DNA of 64,000 nucleotides, from positions 1-64,000 of the forward strand of contig LODT01000041.1 of assembly GCA_001606155.1 (NCBI GenBank), written 5' to 3'. Below the pieces are notes generated by a model that saw only the letters and a program-made list of their open reading frames with translations, was not told the DNA's origin and made no database searches. Positions 11,124-24,043 of the stretch are shown here, piece by piece (within the stretch, counting starts at the first letter, position 1; each line of letters opens with the position of its first letter). Both the position numbers and the translations under genes were made by a program. The stretch is from Tieghemostelium lacteum (lineage: Eukaryota; Evosea; Eumycetozoa; Dictyosteliales; Raperosteliaceae).

Positions 11124-12867
11124 TACTTCATTATTATTTACTTCATTATTATTACTATTACTATTACTATTACTAATACTATTATTTAATATATTATTTA
11201 ATTGTTCAAAATGATCAGAATAGAATTGAGAATCATTTTCATTGTTTGGGGTGAAATTACTGGTATAGTTGATTGCAATCTCTTCTAATTGTTTGAATTT
11301 ACCTAATAGTGATTTATATTTACTGTTTACTTTGTTGGCAATCTCTTGTAACATGTTATTTTCAAATTCCATTTGAGATACTTTAATATTCAATTCAAAA
11401 TTCAATTTATTAGTTTCTTCATTACCAATAGATTTGAGATTTTGTTTTGAAGTGGAATTTGAAAGTGTAATTGCTGATGATAATGTTGTTGTTGATGGAA
11501 GTAATGATGATGGGTTATTATCATTATTTTTACTTATAGGAGTTGTTTTATTTGATGTACTAGATTGTTGTTCTTGTTGATCCAAGAGATATGAGATATT
11601 AAAATCATCACCTCTACATGTACATTTTAATAATTCATCTTTTAGTATTTGAATTTGTTGTTTATACATGAGAAGTTGTTTAGTAACAGGATCTACATTG
11701 ACAATGGGTTTGTTCATGATATTTCTAGCTCTGTATGCATATTTTAGTGTATTTAAAGTCTCTTCAAAATTAGAGTCAGCAGGACTAATACAAGCAATCA
11801 TAAGAGTTCTAGAATTACCACCCAGAGATGACTGTAGCATTCTAGTCAATTTAGAGTCTCTGTAAGGTATATGTTTAGGTTTAGTCTGTCGTCTAGTGTC
11901 ACCAAGTGCACTAATAACATTTCCTAAAGCCAATAAACCACCATTTATATTAATACCCTCTTTCAATCTCTGTCCTTCTGCTTTTGTTTTCTTTATCCTC
12001 TCTGAACCTGCCAAATCCACAAAATGAAATTGAGATCTAATAGAAGGATTCTTCTCATCAGATGACAATATATCTTCACCTTCACTCCCATTACTACCAG
12101 GTGAACTCTGATTCAAACTAGTCTGTTCTATAATAATTGAAAATATAGCATGTGAACGACTACTATGAAAATTCATGAGAGTCGACCCTGTTGTACGTGC
12201 TTGTGATCCTCTAATCAATGCATCTTCCATCTGATTTCTAGATCTAACAACTTCCTCTACTAAACCCTGCACATAAACCTCACCATTTGAATTCTCCCTT
12301 ATAGGAAGTCCACCTGGTGTCGGATAAGGATTCAACATATCCTTAATCTCTTCATTATACAACTCTAAAAACGATACCTTTATAACCATCTGATGTGTAT
12401 TTCTCTTCTTTTCAACCTTATCGAATACCAAATCAATAACTCTAGGTATAACACCTAAATCCTCTTGATCAACTCCAACTGTAGTAGCAGATCCCATCGT
12501 ATGTGTCTTACCAGACCCAGTTTGACCTATTATAATAATAAACATCCAATCTATTAATACATCTATCTTATACACTCTAAGTACTATAATATATAAACAT
12601 ACCATAAGCTAAAATAGTTGCATTAAAACCTTCAAATAATGAATCTACTAATGGATAGACACATTCATTAAAGATATCCGATTGTTTAGATTTATTTGAA
12701 AATACATAATCAAAGGTAAAAGTTTGATCTTTTCCAATGGTAACTTGAGGTGAATTATCAACGTATTTAACAACCTCCTCTGATCGTTCATTGATTTCTT
12801 TTTGGCTGAGTGGACGTGTTCTAAGTGCCACTCTGACGCTGTAATCATTGTTATTGGAATCTGTCAT
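7761..12867 (-). CDS. kif8: kinesin-4/KIF21-type motor with C-terminal WD40 propeller
   Basis: A plus-end microtubule motor of about 1676 residues in two exons (12867-12603 and 12526-7761; 76-nt intron inside the motor). The N-terminal motor has the P-loop GQTGSGKT at about 89-96, switch I (NFHSSRSHA) and switch II (DLAGSER). A poly-Asn run lies near 565, followed by a long coiled coil (about 610-820, plus a shorter one near 900) for dimerisation. A Ser/Thr-rich linker leads to a WD40 propeller from about 1320 to the end (GGHDGSVYGL, IKLWDLTTG, MWDIRSPS, LWKPLIY). A motor at the N-terminus with WD40 at the C-terminus is the KIF21 arrangement. The symbol follows my recollection of D. discoideum Kif8 and should be confirmed. 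The intron falls between Gly89 and the rest of the P-loop. Confidence 0.92.
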
Positions 12868-13248
12868 TAAATCCTAATTTTGATAAACACATGTTCTATA
12901 GAAATACAAATTTATAAAAAAAAATTAAAATAAAAAGGTGGAATGAATGTTATATTTTACAAAAATGTATATATTTATATTCTAATAATAATAAGAATAG
13001 TGTCTTATAAACAAGATATGAAAAATGTAAAAAAATAGATAAAAATCACACACTTCGAACCCACACACGTTTCGCTTTTTAGAAAAATTAAAAAAAAAAT
13101 ATTTAGATATTAATTACACATTTATATTTATAATGTGATTAAAGTTATTTATAAATCTAAATATTAAATCTATTTTCACATTTCTATTTTTTTTATTTTT
13201 AAAAAATTTTAAGATCTTCCCACCAGGTCTCAAAAGACATAAATTAAG
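12868..13248. promoter_or_regulatory. divergent intergenic region between kinesin and gluconokinase
   Basis: The two flanking genes point away from each other, so this stretch should hold both promoters. It contains A and T runs typical of dictyostelid promoters. A short GC-richer patch (13048-13075, cacacttcgaacccacacac) stands out and might be a factor site. No other gene is visible. Confidence 0.45.
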
Positions 13249-13797
13249 ATGGAAAAAGTCATACTTTTAATGGGTGTTTCAGGTAGTGGTAAAACTAGTA
13301 TTGGAATGAACTTAAGTCAACATTTAAAGTGTGGTTTCAATGATGCTGATGAATATCATTCACAAGCAAACAAAGATAAAATGTCATCAGGAATTGCATT
13401 AACAGATGAAGATAGACTACCATGGTTACAAACTATTCATCAAAGAATAGTTGATCTGTTATCATCTACCAATAGTATTAATTCTAAATACCATGTTCTA
13501 ACATGTTCAGCGCTTAAACAACAGTATAGAGATATACTATCAAAAGGTATTGATAAAGATAAATTATTGATTGTACATCTACATGGCAGTAAAGAACTTA
13601 TTGCACAAAGACTTGTAGGAAGAAACCACTTTTTTAATCCAAAACTATTAGATTCACAATTTGACACTTTAGAAATACCTTCCCATCAACCATCAAATTC
13701 CTATACATTCTATAAAGTTGAAATCTCTAACACTATTGAAGAAATTGTTAAATTAATTATACATGATAATAATTTAATTGTACATGATAATAATTAA
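13249..13797 (+). CDS. gluconokinase (GntK family)
   Basis: A 182-residue single-exon kinase that phosphorylates D-gluconate to 6-phosphogluconate, feeding the pentose phosphate pathway in the cytosol. The P-loop GVSGSGKT is at residues 9-16. The family blocks follow: FNDADEYH (the 'DgDdlHp' motif for gluconate and Mg2+), KMSSGIALTDEDRLPWL, TCSALKQQYRD and RLVGRNHFFNPKLLDSQF. The length matches bacterial and human homologues. The C-terminus ends in a duplicated HDNN segment made by a roughly 20-nt tandem repeat. The stop codon TAA is part of the TTAA flanking a small inverted-repeat element. Confidence 0.93.
   Translation: MEKVILLMGVSGSGKTSIGMNLSQHLKCGFNDADEYHSQANKDKMSSGIALTDEDRLPWLQTIHQRIVDLLSSTNSINSKYHVLTCSALKQQYRDILSKGIDKDKLLIVHLHGSKELIAQRLVGRNHFFNPKLLDSQFDTLEIPSHQPSNSYTFYKVEISNTIEEIVKLIIHDNNLIVHDNN
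13759..13794 (+). repeat. tandem duplication at the 3' end of the gluconokinase CDS
   Basis: A unit beginning 'tacatgataataattta' occurs twice in a row with a period of about 21 nt. It encodes the repeated IxHDNNL-type residues at the C-terminus. It lies outside the conserved kinase fold, immediately before the stop codon and the piggyBac-like element. Confidence 0.65.
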
Positions 13798-13945
13798 CCT
13801 GAAAGATCCTACAAAGGGTATTTTCAATTTAATTACCCCCCTTTTTCAAAATTTTCATAAAGAATCATTATATCTTTGAATTTGCTTAAAAATCGAATAA
13901 TCTTTGGTTAACTCATAATATTACAGATGAGTAGGATCTTTCAGG
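13798..13945. mobile_element. 148-bp piggyBac-like mini inverted-repeat element
   Basis: The element starts CCTGAAAGATCCTAC and ends with the exact reverse complement GTAGGATCTTTCAGG, and is flanked on both sides by TTAA (13794-13797 and 13946-13949). TTAA target duplication and termini starting with CC are the hallmarks of the piggyBac superfamily. Pairing extends by chance into the flanks, giving 23 nt of perfect inverted repeat in total (13790-13812 with 13931-13953). The interior is AT-rich and encodes nothing, so it would need a transposase supplied elsewhere. The insertion left the gluconokinase stop codon intact because the left TTAA supplies it. A hairpin RNA is an alternative reading of the same symmetry. 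Confidence 0.65.
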
Positions 13946-14098
13946 TTAATTATCTAGTTTATGATAATACTACTAAAATAAATATTGAATATTAACTTAA
14001 TTTATATAATTAAAAATATTTAAAAGGTATGAACCTAATTTGTTTTACAAATTTATATTAAATAATATATTTATCTATAATGTGTGTTTTTTGTATTT

Positions 14099-14396
14099 TT
14101 ATTTCTTTCCAGATTTTTTAATACCACCACCACTTAGAGGTCCACCAGATTTGGCTCTATCTTGCATTTCTTTTAGGGCTTTGGCGTCTTCTTTTTGTTT
14201 GTTTTGGAAAGCAAGATCATCCTTTTGAATTAAATGAGTAAATAATACTGCAATATATAATAATATTTTAATTAATGTTACTTACATCATCATATTCTTT
14301 ACCTTCCTTCTTTGGAGCTTTTAATGGTTTCTTTTTACCACCTTTAGATTGTTGTTTAGGGGATTGTATTGAGAAAAACGATGAAATGAAGTTCAT
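14099..14396 (-). CDS. tma7: translation machinery-associated protein Tma7
   Basis: A small basic protein of about 77 residues in two exons (14396-14286 and 14221-14099; 64-nt intron). The core GGKKKPLKAPKKEGKEYDD runs over the junction to DDLAFQNKQKEDAKAL, and the end GGPLSGGGIKKSGKK is nearly identical to human TMA7/CCDC72. The yeast protein associates with ribosomes; its exact role is unclear. The N-terminus here (MNFISSFFSIQSPKQQ) is about 10 residues longer and more hydrophobic than in relatives, so the true start or a small 5' exon could differ from this model. Confidence 0.85.
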
Positions 14397-15608
14397 GAGT
14401 ATTGAAATGATAATAATTTGATTGATGATAGTTAAAATGTACAATTGTGTTAAATATTATTATATAAATATATATGTGATATTATATATTTATATTTGAT
14501 TTGTGTGTGACGATCACGTGATTTGAGTATGTCATAAAAAAATGAATAGTAATACAATTTGAAATTATTAGTTTTAATTATAAATATTTAAATATTTTAG
14601 AAATAATGGTACTAGTGTTAGTATAGTGTTTGTTTTAAATATTTAAACTGAGGTAGAAAAAGAGGTGGCTGTTGTATAATTATGTATATATATTATTTTT
14701 TTTGTTGTTAATGTTTTCTGTTCAGGTTTCGATCGAATATAACAACTCCACTCCTCTCTCTCTAGTGTTTGTGGTGGCTGTTTATTAAGTGTAACCACCC
14801 CTAACCCCCAATAATAACCTATTAATTTGACATACCTTGTTTTCCTGTCCTTTATTTTTATAAATAAAAATGTTAATATATCACATTCTTTTAATCAATA
14901 TCGCTTTTTGAGATTAAATTTTATCTGAACAATTGTCTTTATAGAGGTGCAGAGGAGAAAAACATGTTCTAAAGTTAAACAGTGTATTAATGTGTGAGGG
15001 TGTGGTGAAATTGTGGTGAAGTGAAGATAATTTTAATTCTAACTTTTTCACACTCTGTTTATAGTATTTGGTGTTTGATTTTAATAATAAAATGAATTCT
15101 TCTCTTCAAAAAAGGGGTAACTTAATGTATAAATTAAGGTGTATTATCATTGTTATTGTGTTGTTGGGTGATATTACTGATTTGTCTCTTACTTAAATGA
15201 TTTTACGAAACTTTAAACAAAGCAAAATTCACACCTCTCATGTGATATTATTTTAAAGACTTGATATGATAAAATCGTGAATCTTAAAATATTATATCGA
15301 TCACTTACATTTCTTAATAATGTTGCTAAAAAAATAATAAAAAAAAAAAAAAAAATTTCAATGTGGTTGATGAGGGTGTGATTTATTGATTTGATACAAT
15401 TTATATTTTCAATTAATGAACCATTTGAAATATAATGTTGATATTTTGGTATTCTTTTTAAAGAGTTTAGTTTTTACATTATCCAATCTGACTAAAACCT
15501 TCTTTGAATTGGTTACTAAATCAATACTAATAGACACAACCAATTATTATGATAACTCTCTAGGAATTAATTGAATTTTGATAATATTATTGTAGAATAT
15601 TCAAAATT
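14397..15608. promoter_or_regulatory. 1.2-kb intergenic region with G/T-rich boxes
   Basis: No coding gene is found. The region is upstream of tma7 and downstream of the next minus-strand gene, and is unusually long for a housekeeping promoter. It contains G/T-rich boxes resembling dictyostelid G-boxes bound by GBF, best at 14991-15008 (tgtgtgagggtgtggtga), and a complementary CA-rich stretch near 14790-14812. A non-coding RNA gene is possible, but I found no class I RNA 5' motif. Confidence 0.35.
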
Positions 15609-15818
15609 TTAAGAGAATGCAGCAATATAGATAATAAACATAATATAACTAAGAACTGCTAGAAATATCATTATTCTTGTAAATAGACATGCATCAACAC
15701 CACATCTTTCTAAAATATTCAATTGTGATTTATCATTTATTAATTGTTGTTCATCATCTTGTTCATCGTCTATTGTAATTTCAATTGGTTTATCCTGAAC
15801 ACTGTTTAGTTTTATCAT
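15609..15818 (-). CDS. small tail-anchored membrane protein (unknown)
   Basis: A 69-residue frame with ATG at 15818. The first half is acidic (EITIDDEQDDEQQLIND). The second half has ILERCGVDACLF followed by a hydrophobic segment of about 22 residues that runs to the C-terminus, giving a tail-anchored or short type II topology. It matches no family I recognise. Codons are A/T-ended throughout, which supports translation. No intron is required. Confidence 0.55.
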   Translation of the reverse strand: MIKLNSVQDKPIEITIDDEQDDEQQLINDKSQLNILERCGVDACLFTRIMIFLAVLSYIMFIIYIAAFS

Positions 15819-15915
15819 TTTTTGGTGTTGAGTGTGCCTAATGAAAAAATCAATAATAAATTTTTTTTTTTTTAGTTTTTATTTTTATTTTGATAATTAA
15901 ACCAATAGTCTAAAA

Positions 15916-16632
15916 ATGGGTAATTCACATTCATTATTAAGTAAAGAGAGTTTAGATCAAATGAAAGATGCCACAAATTGTATGAATAAAAACAAAGAAA
16001 ATAAGTTAATGGGAGATTTTAGTTCTAATGTTGTAATTTAATATATATATATATATCGACAGTCTCTGATGGTGAATTAAAAAAACTATATAGAAGATTT
16101 CAAATGTTAGATAAAGATGGTTCAGGTACATTAACTACAGATGAATTTCTATCTATTCCAGATCTAGCATTGAATCCACTTTTGGAAAGAGTATTACAGA
16201 TTTTTGATCAAAACAAAGATAAAGAAATTGAGTTTTCAGAATTTGCATCAACACTATCGACATTATCACAAAAAGGTTCAAAAGACGATAAATTAAAATG
16301 TAGGTATTAATAGATACAAAAGGAGTCAACATTGTTTACCATAGTACTTTGTTTATGATGATTAACATTAAAGATCTTTACATTCTATAGTTTTATTCCA
16401 AATTTATGATATAGATTGTGATGGATATATTTCAAATGGTGAACTATTTCAAGTATTGAAAATGATGGTTGGTAGTAATTTAAATGATGTTCAATTACAA
16501 CAAATTGTAGATAAAACCATTATAGAAGGTGATTTAGATAAGGATGGTAAAATTTCCTATGATGAATTCTCAGCAATGATAGGAAATCAAGAAGGAATAG
16601 AAGAGAAATTAAGTGTAAATTGGTCAGATTAG
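15916..16632 (+). CDS. cnbA: calcineurin regulatory subunit B
   Basis: A 180-residue Ca2+ sensor in three exons (15916-15979, 16063-16299, 16391-16632). It starts MGNSHS, the N-myristoylation signal of the family, and carries four EF-hands: [39 protein letters not shown] and [13 protein letters not shown]. Calcineurin B binds the helical arm of calcineurin A and makes the phosphatase Ca2+-responsive. Length and loop spacing match human CNB (170 residues). The splice sites were chosen so that F-S-D-G-E-L-K-K-L and L-K-F-L-F-Q-I-Y-D read through, as in relatives. The end SVNWSD differs from the mammalian tail. Confidence 0.93.
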
Positions 16633-16888
16633 TATAAAATATATATATTAGAGACAATTATTGAATGACAAAATAAAACTTGTACAAAAAAAAAACAAAT
16701 AACATATAATAATAATAATAATATTTTGTAATTATGTTTAATCAGTTAACCATGTCAATTGATCAATTTCAATTTAATTAAATATATCTTTGATAACAAT
16801 TTATAAATATCTTTGTGAAGGTCAAATTGTTTTTTTTTTTTTTTTAATTTTTATTAAATTTTTCTTACATTTATAAATCATAACCAAT

Positions 16889-17750
16889 ATGTCAACAGAA
16901 ACAGATAACAAACCAAAGACTCAAGTAGATCAATCATTATATGAGACACAGAAAGCATGGATCCCATTAGAAGCTAATCCAGATGTACTTACAACTTTTA
17001 TGCAAAATTTGGGAGTTTCTAAAGATTGGGAGTTTTGTGATATCTATGGTATTGATAAAGATTTATTAGATATGGTTCCAAAACCATGTGTTGCTGTATT
17101 ACTATTATTCCCAATTACACAAGACGTATGTAATCATATTTTATAAAATTTCATTAATTAAATTGATTTTATTAATATATTATTCCCATCTAAAAAAACA
17201 GTATGAAGAAAAAAGATATGATTTAGAAGAAGAAATTAATGAAAAAGGACAAATTTTAAGTGATAAAGTGTATTTTATGAAACAATATATTGGAAATGCA
17301 TGCGGAACAATAGGAGTTATACATTCAGTATTGAATAATGCCAATACTATAGAGTTTACAGATGGTTTCTTTAAGAAGTTCTTGGAGAAGACTAATAATT
17401 TAAATGTAGAAGAGAGAGCAATTTCATTGCTTAACAATTCAGAAATTGAGAAATCACATGAAATTGCAGCTGTACAAGGTCAAAGTCAAGTACCAGATGA
17501 TGATGAGCCTGTAATATTACATTTTGTTTCTTTTGTACATGTTGATGGTCATCTCTATGAGCTGGATGGTAGAAAACCATTTGCTGTCAATCATGGACCT
17601 TCATCAGCTGAGACATTACTTCAAGATACTGCCAATGTACTCCAAAAAATGATTGAAGAAAATCCAGAAGAGATTAGATTCAATTTAATGGGTTTAATTA
17701 AAGTTAACAAAGAAGAGGAACAAGTCGATGATAAACCTAAAGATAATTAA
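16889..17750 (+). CDS. ubiquitin C-terminal hydrolase (UCHL3-type)
   Basis: A 261-residue cysteine protease in two exons (16889-17125 and 17202-17750) that trims small adducts from the ubiquitin or NEDD8 C-terminus. The catalytic Cys is in GNACGTIG at about residue 113, with its oxyanion Gln just upstream (KQYIGNAC). The catalytic His is in LHFVSF at about 185 and the Asp in YELDGRKP at about 200; the 15-residue spacing equals that in UCHL1 and UCHL3. It is longer than human UCHL3 (230) because of an N-terminal extension and an Asp/Lys-rich C-terminus. No ULD tail is present, so it is not UCHL5. Confidence 0.93.
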
Positions 17751-17990
17751 AAGGTAGATGGAATAAACAAATAAAAAAAGGAAACCAAAAACCACATCTT
17801 CTCTGAAAAGAGTAGACATGATTTTGTATTTTAGATTTAATGTCTAGATAATATTATAATTATTATTTGGGTTGGTGGGGATGGTGTTGTCTAGGATTTT
17901 ATTGTATTTTTGAAATTATTATTATTTTTTAATAAATTTAAAATTAATTAATTATTACTATTTTTGATATTATTGAATATTTAGATGGAA

Positions 17991-19696
<1,706 letters not shown>

Positions 19697-20151
19697 TGTG
19701 TTAGGTGTAAAAGTGTTAATAAAAATAAATTTAAAAAAAAAAAAAAAGACCAACAACAATACTTATTCAAATTTCTAAAATAGCTATTTTTATATATTAA
19801 TTTATTATTTACATAGATATTAAAAAACCCCTGCATAAATAACTCTTTTAAATTCAACCTTGAATTTAAAACTATATAATATTAAATATAAAATTTTATA
19901 TTTAAAACTATATAATATTAGAGACACAAGAATGATGATCTCCTAAAAAACAGCAATCATTACTAAGAATATCTCCATAATACACTATTTAATAAAATTC
20001 TTGTGACAACTTTGATTGCTGGGAACCAGAATTCTTATTTTTTTTTTTTATTTTTCAAAAGTCCAATATATTTTGCTATTCCAATCTCTTTTTGCCTCAC
20101 AATAAAAAAATATATATCGATTAAATTTTTATTTTAAAATTATCATTTAAA
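19697..20151. promoter_or_regulatory. divergent intergenic region with a 21-bp direct repeat
   Basis: This stretch separates the kinase gene (minus) from a small plus-strand gene, so it should contain both promoters. A perfect 21-bp direct repeat (atttaaaactatataatatta) lies at 19864-19884 and 19900-19920. T and A runs flank both genes. No further gene is visible. Confidence 0.4.
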
Positions 20152-20490
20152 ATGCAAAGACCACATAAAATTAAACATATCAAAGAAAGAATTGGTACTA
20201 CTAGACCAGTTTCAAGACCACCAATTGATCCAAGTATGTTTTCATTAACAACCAACAATTAAAATATATCAAATATAAATAATAAATATATATTAATTAA
20301 AGATTAATCTTAGAACAAACAAGTCCATTTGAAAGAAGATCAAATACATTTAATCCATAGAGTTCTATCAACCTACTCAAATCCAAAATCATCATACAAA
20401 ATATTAAATGAAATCAAAATCATTTTACTAGTTTTCATCATTATCGTCATCATCATCATTGTCCCCTTCTTTATTTATAGATTTAAATAG
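20152..20490 (+). CDS. small tail-anchored protein (unknown)
   Basis: An 82-residue model in two exons (20152-20233 and 20324-20490). Exon 1 (MQRPHKIKHIKERIG...) has all its third positions biased to A/T except for the ATG and one codon. The chosen acceptor (caag before tccat) joins it to HLKEDQIHLIHRVLS and a Val/Ile-rich membrane helix ending FFIYRFK. Another acceptor 12 nt upstream gives a short product without the helix, so the splice is uncertain. The topology resembles a SNARE-like or ER tail-anchored protein, but no family motif is present. Confidence 0.5.
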
Positions 20491-20613
20491 TTGAGATATA
20501 ATTTACAGCATCAATGTAAAATTCATGTAGTTAATTGGAAAATATTTGATGATTAATCAAATGTATTGGAATAAATATTATTCACATTATATATTTTATT
20601 TACAATAATCTAT

Positions 20614-23600
20614 CTATATTAACAGTTGATTTAAATTGTTACATTTAATAATGGAGGCACTAGGTGACTGTGTAAGACATTTAAAGTAGAGATTAGATTT
20701 TTTAAATCTTTCAAAACTATCCATTTCCATTAGTTTGAAAATATGTAATTGTGCTTCATCATATAGTGTAATTAGATTACTTTGTGATTGATATAGATCA
20801 TGAATTCTTCGTACACAGATATTTGGTAGATTTAATTGGTTTACTGATCCATCTACTATATATTGGCTATAGATTTTCTCAGATTCCAATGTTCTTTCAG
20901 TGTTATCTAGTAGTTTATAATGTTGAACCATTACCCAAAATTCTAAATTCTCTTGTGAGAACTCAGTCACTAGAAAAGATCTGAAATGTTCTCTACTCGA
21001 TTCTTCTTTTACAATATCAATTAGATTAATAACTTTAAAGTGACTATTCATTACCAATGTATGTTGAATTGATGTTTTAGAACCACCATTATATTTTAAG
21101 TCCAATTCAGAGATAGTACCTCTACGTTCTCTAAATTTCTTTTGTGAGAGGTTTTCTATTAGATCACTTTCATTTACACTTCCATTAGTTGAATCTATAG
21201 GTCTTGGTATAGACATTTCTCTATTTAATTCAGATGAATTAGAATCTCTATCTAATGATACATCTTTAAGTTTTCTAGTTATAGATTCCAAGTCATCACC
21301 ATGTTGAATATTGGTCCCATTAGATGAATTCTTGGAATAGGAATGTGATATAGTATTAGGAGATACTTTAGATAGCGGTTTAGTAAGACTTAACATATAT
21401 GCCATCTTTTGGAAAACCTGTTGAGAATGTCTGTTAGTGTTAACATGTGTTGGAGGTTTAGAAGAAGTTACTTTCGAATTTGTGCTGCCACTATGGAAGA
21501 ATGATTTACTGGATTTTGATGATTGTAATATACGACCATGATGATGACCCAAACTATTACTCTTTCCAGAGTTTTTTGATTGGTAATTTATAGTTGATGG
21601 TACTGGGGATGTTGGTTGAGATAGACTATTTACACTAACAGATGAACTACTAATTGAAGAATGAATTGAATTACTACTATCATCTAGAGATATATCATCA
21701 AATGTACATGATGTTGATTCTTTTAGACTATTATCGCTGTCTTTTTTACTAAATGATGGTAATGGCTGCAATTGTGGCTGATGTTGTTCTTTATAAGTAT
21801 CAATGTGATATATATTATCATTACTATTATAAAGACTACTATTATTACTAATATTAGATTCATTAAGAGGAATGATAAATTCATTACTTGAGTCCATAAC
21901 TATTATTTTACTATATTCATTTATATTTTCAATCATTGGTAATGTTGATAGTAGATTATTAGGTGATAGACTCTGTTCCACTAGTTCTACTATAGATTGT
22001 TGATGTTGATGAAGTTGATTACATTCAGTATCACTACTGGAACTACTATCAATTTCATTAATATTATTATTATTACTAATAGTTAATGGTGTTGGTAATG
22101 GTGCTATAATATTATTTAATTTCTGTTTTGATTTCTTATTGGATTCTTTTTGCATTGAAATGGAAGATATTGTAGTTGATGATGTTATAATTTTGTTTTT
22201 AATTCTGTCGAGTATTGGTGATGTTGATTGATTGTTGGAGGTTGGTGTTGAGCTATTACTATCACAATTGGTAATCATACTGCTACTACTACTTCCAATT
22301 AGAGGTTTGGAATCAACTGGTGGTACTTGTAAAAGTGACATTTGAATCTCCATTAAATCCTTTGGTTTTGTAGTTGTAGATTTCAAAGGTTTAATCTTCT
22401 TTGGTGGTTTATAATAGGTGTTTGTTATAGAAGTTGGAGTGGATTGTATCATTATTGAATCACCTCTAGCTGTAAACAATCTATTTGGATCCTTAGTTTG
22501 ATTAGACTTTAGATTTAAACTTGTAAAACCACTATTTATAAATTGTGGTGGAACTGGACTTTTTCTATCACTGGTTGGAGATGAGGAATTTGCAGGTGAA
22601 CTACTAGTAGAACTACTACTCGATATACTACTACAAACACCAGCACTATTAATACTATTACTACTACTATTCAAACAATTACTACTAACACTAGCAGACA
22701 ATATATTACTATTTGATTTTTGTTTTACAAGTTTAGGACTTTTATCTTCCTGAATGAAATCAAGTAATGCTTCAAAACCTTGTTCAATAATTTCTTTTGG
22801 TGGATAGGTAATTGGATTATTTTCAATGCTGAATATAAACAGAGTCAATTCTGATATTTGTAAAGGTACAATTGCAATCTGGTTATTTGCAATATATAAT
22901 TCCTTCAAACAACTAATTTGATTAATTTCCTTTGGCAGTGATTCAATTCTATTATTTGACAAATCTAACGTCAGCAAATGTGGCATTGACAAGAACACCT
23001 TTGGAAACTTTTTAATCTTATTATTAGATAATTTAATATTTTGTAGTGATACAACAGATTTTATACTTTTTGGTAAACTTTTAATTCTAAATTTTAATTT
23101 CAAACCATCATATTAATATTATTATATTAAAAACAATATATTTATATTGATATACATACTTGTTATTTTCAAAATTAATAGTAGTTAGAATTTTAAAATT
23201 TATAAAAAAGTCTTCTGGTATAATGGATATTTTGTTTTGTGATGAATTAAATGATTCAATTCTATCCTTTTCACAAGGTAGTCTATTTGGAACTTTAATT
23301 AAATCTCTATTGGAAAAATCAATTACAATACCTTGAACACCTTGATAAATAGATCCCATTGACATATCAGATTTCTGATTGGTATTATTATTAATATTAT
23401 TATTATTATTTACAGTTGTATTAGTTGAACAAGATGAGATGGATGATATATCAGAAAATGATGAAGAGGATGATAGTGGAGTAGTTAGATAAAATCCAGA
23501 AGCTCTTGAATTACTTGATGTTAAGGATTGTGATGAAAGTGATCTACTATTATTGTTATTAATAATATTACTGTTATTATTATTACTATTATAAGATGAA

Positions 23601-24043
23601 GAATATAAATTAATTGAAGTTGTAGTAGTGGTAGTAGTTGGGGTTGGTACAGGTGATACACTAATATTAGTGGTTATATTTGGTAAAATAAATTTATGTA
23701 CAGTTTCACTTATATCTAAATTAATATTATTATTATTAATTGGAGTAGTGTTGTTATTGATATTGTTGCTAGAAACTAAAAATGAGGAACTAGAGTAATT
23801 ATTAACTATATCTTTACTATCACTTTTAAAGTCAAATGAATTATTGTTTAATATTAATAGAGAAATATCTAGATCTGTTTCCTCACTACGCTTGTTATTG
23901 TTGTGGTTGAGGGTGTTGTTGGATACTATTGGTGTGTTGGTGGGAGTAATATTGAAATCACTAGAATTATTGATACTATTATATATTGCGACAGTACTGT
24001 CATTTGTAATTTCTTTCATTTTATTATTATTCTCCATCTCCAT
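20614..24043 (-). CDS. leucine-rich-repeat protein with C-terminal RGS domain
   Basis: An 1118-residue protein in two exons (24043-23160 and 23086-20614). After an Asn/Ser-rich leader (1-230) there are plant/SHOC2-type LRRs at about 240-370 (LPKSIKSVVSLQNIKLSNNK, LLTLDLSNNRIESLPKEI, LKELYIANNQIAIVPLQI). A long Ser/Thr/Pro/Asn region follows to about 970, then an RGS domain (about 975-1100) with FSQENLEFWVMVQHYK, SEKIYSQYIV and NLITLYDEAQLHIFKLME. RGS domains speed GTP hydrolysis by G-alpha subunits; conserved Glu-Asn in 'ENLEFW' suggests activity. LRR-RGS pairing would link chemoattractant G-protein signalling to Ras- or adhesion-type LRR scaffolding, which is my inference. The intron splits an LRR. 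Confidence 0.88.
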
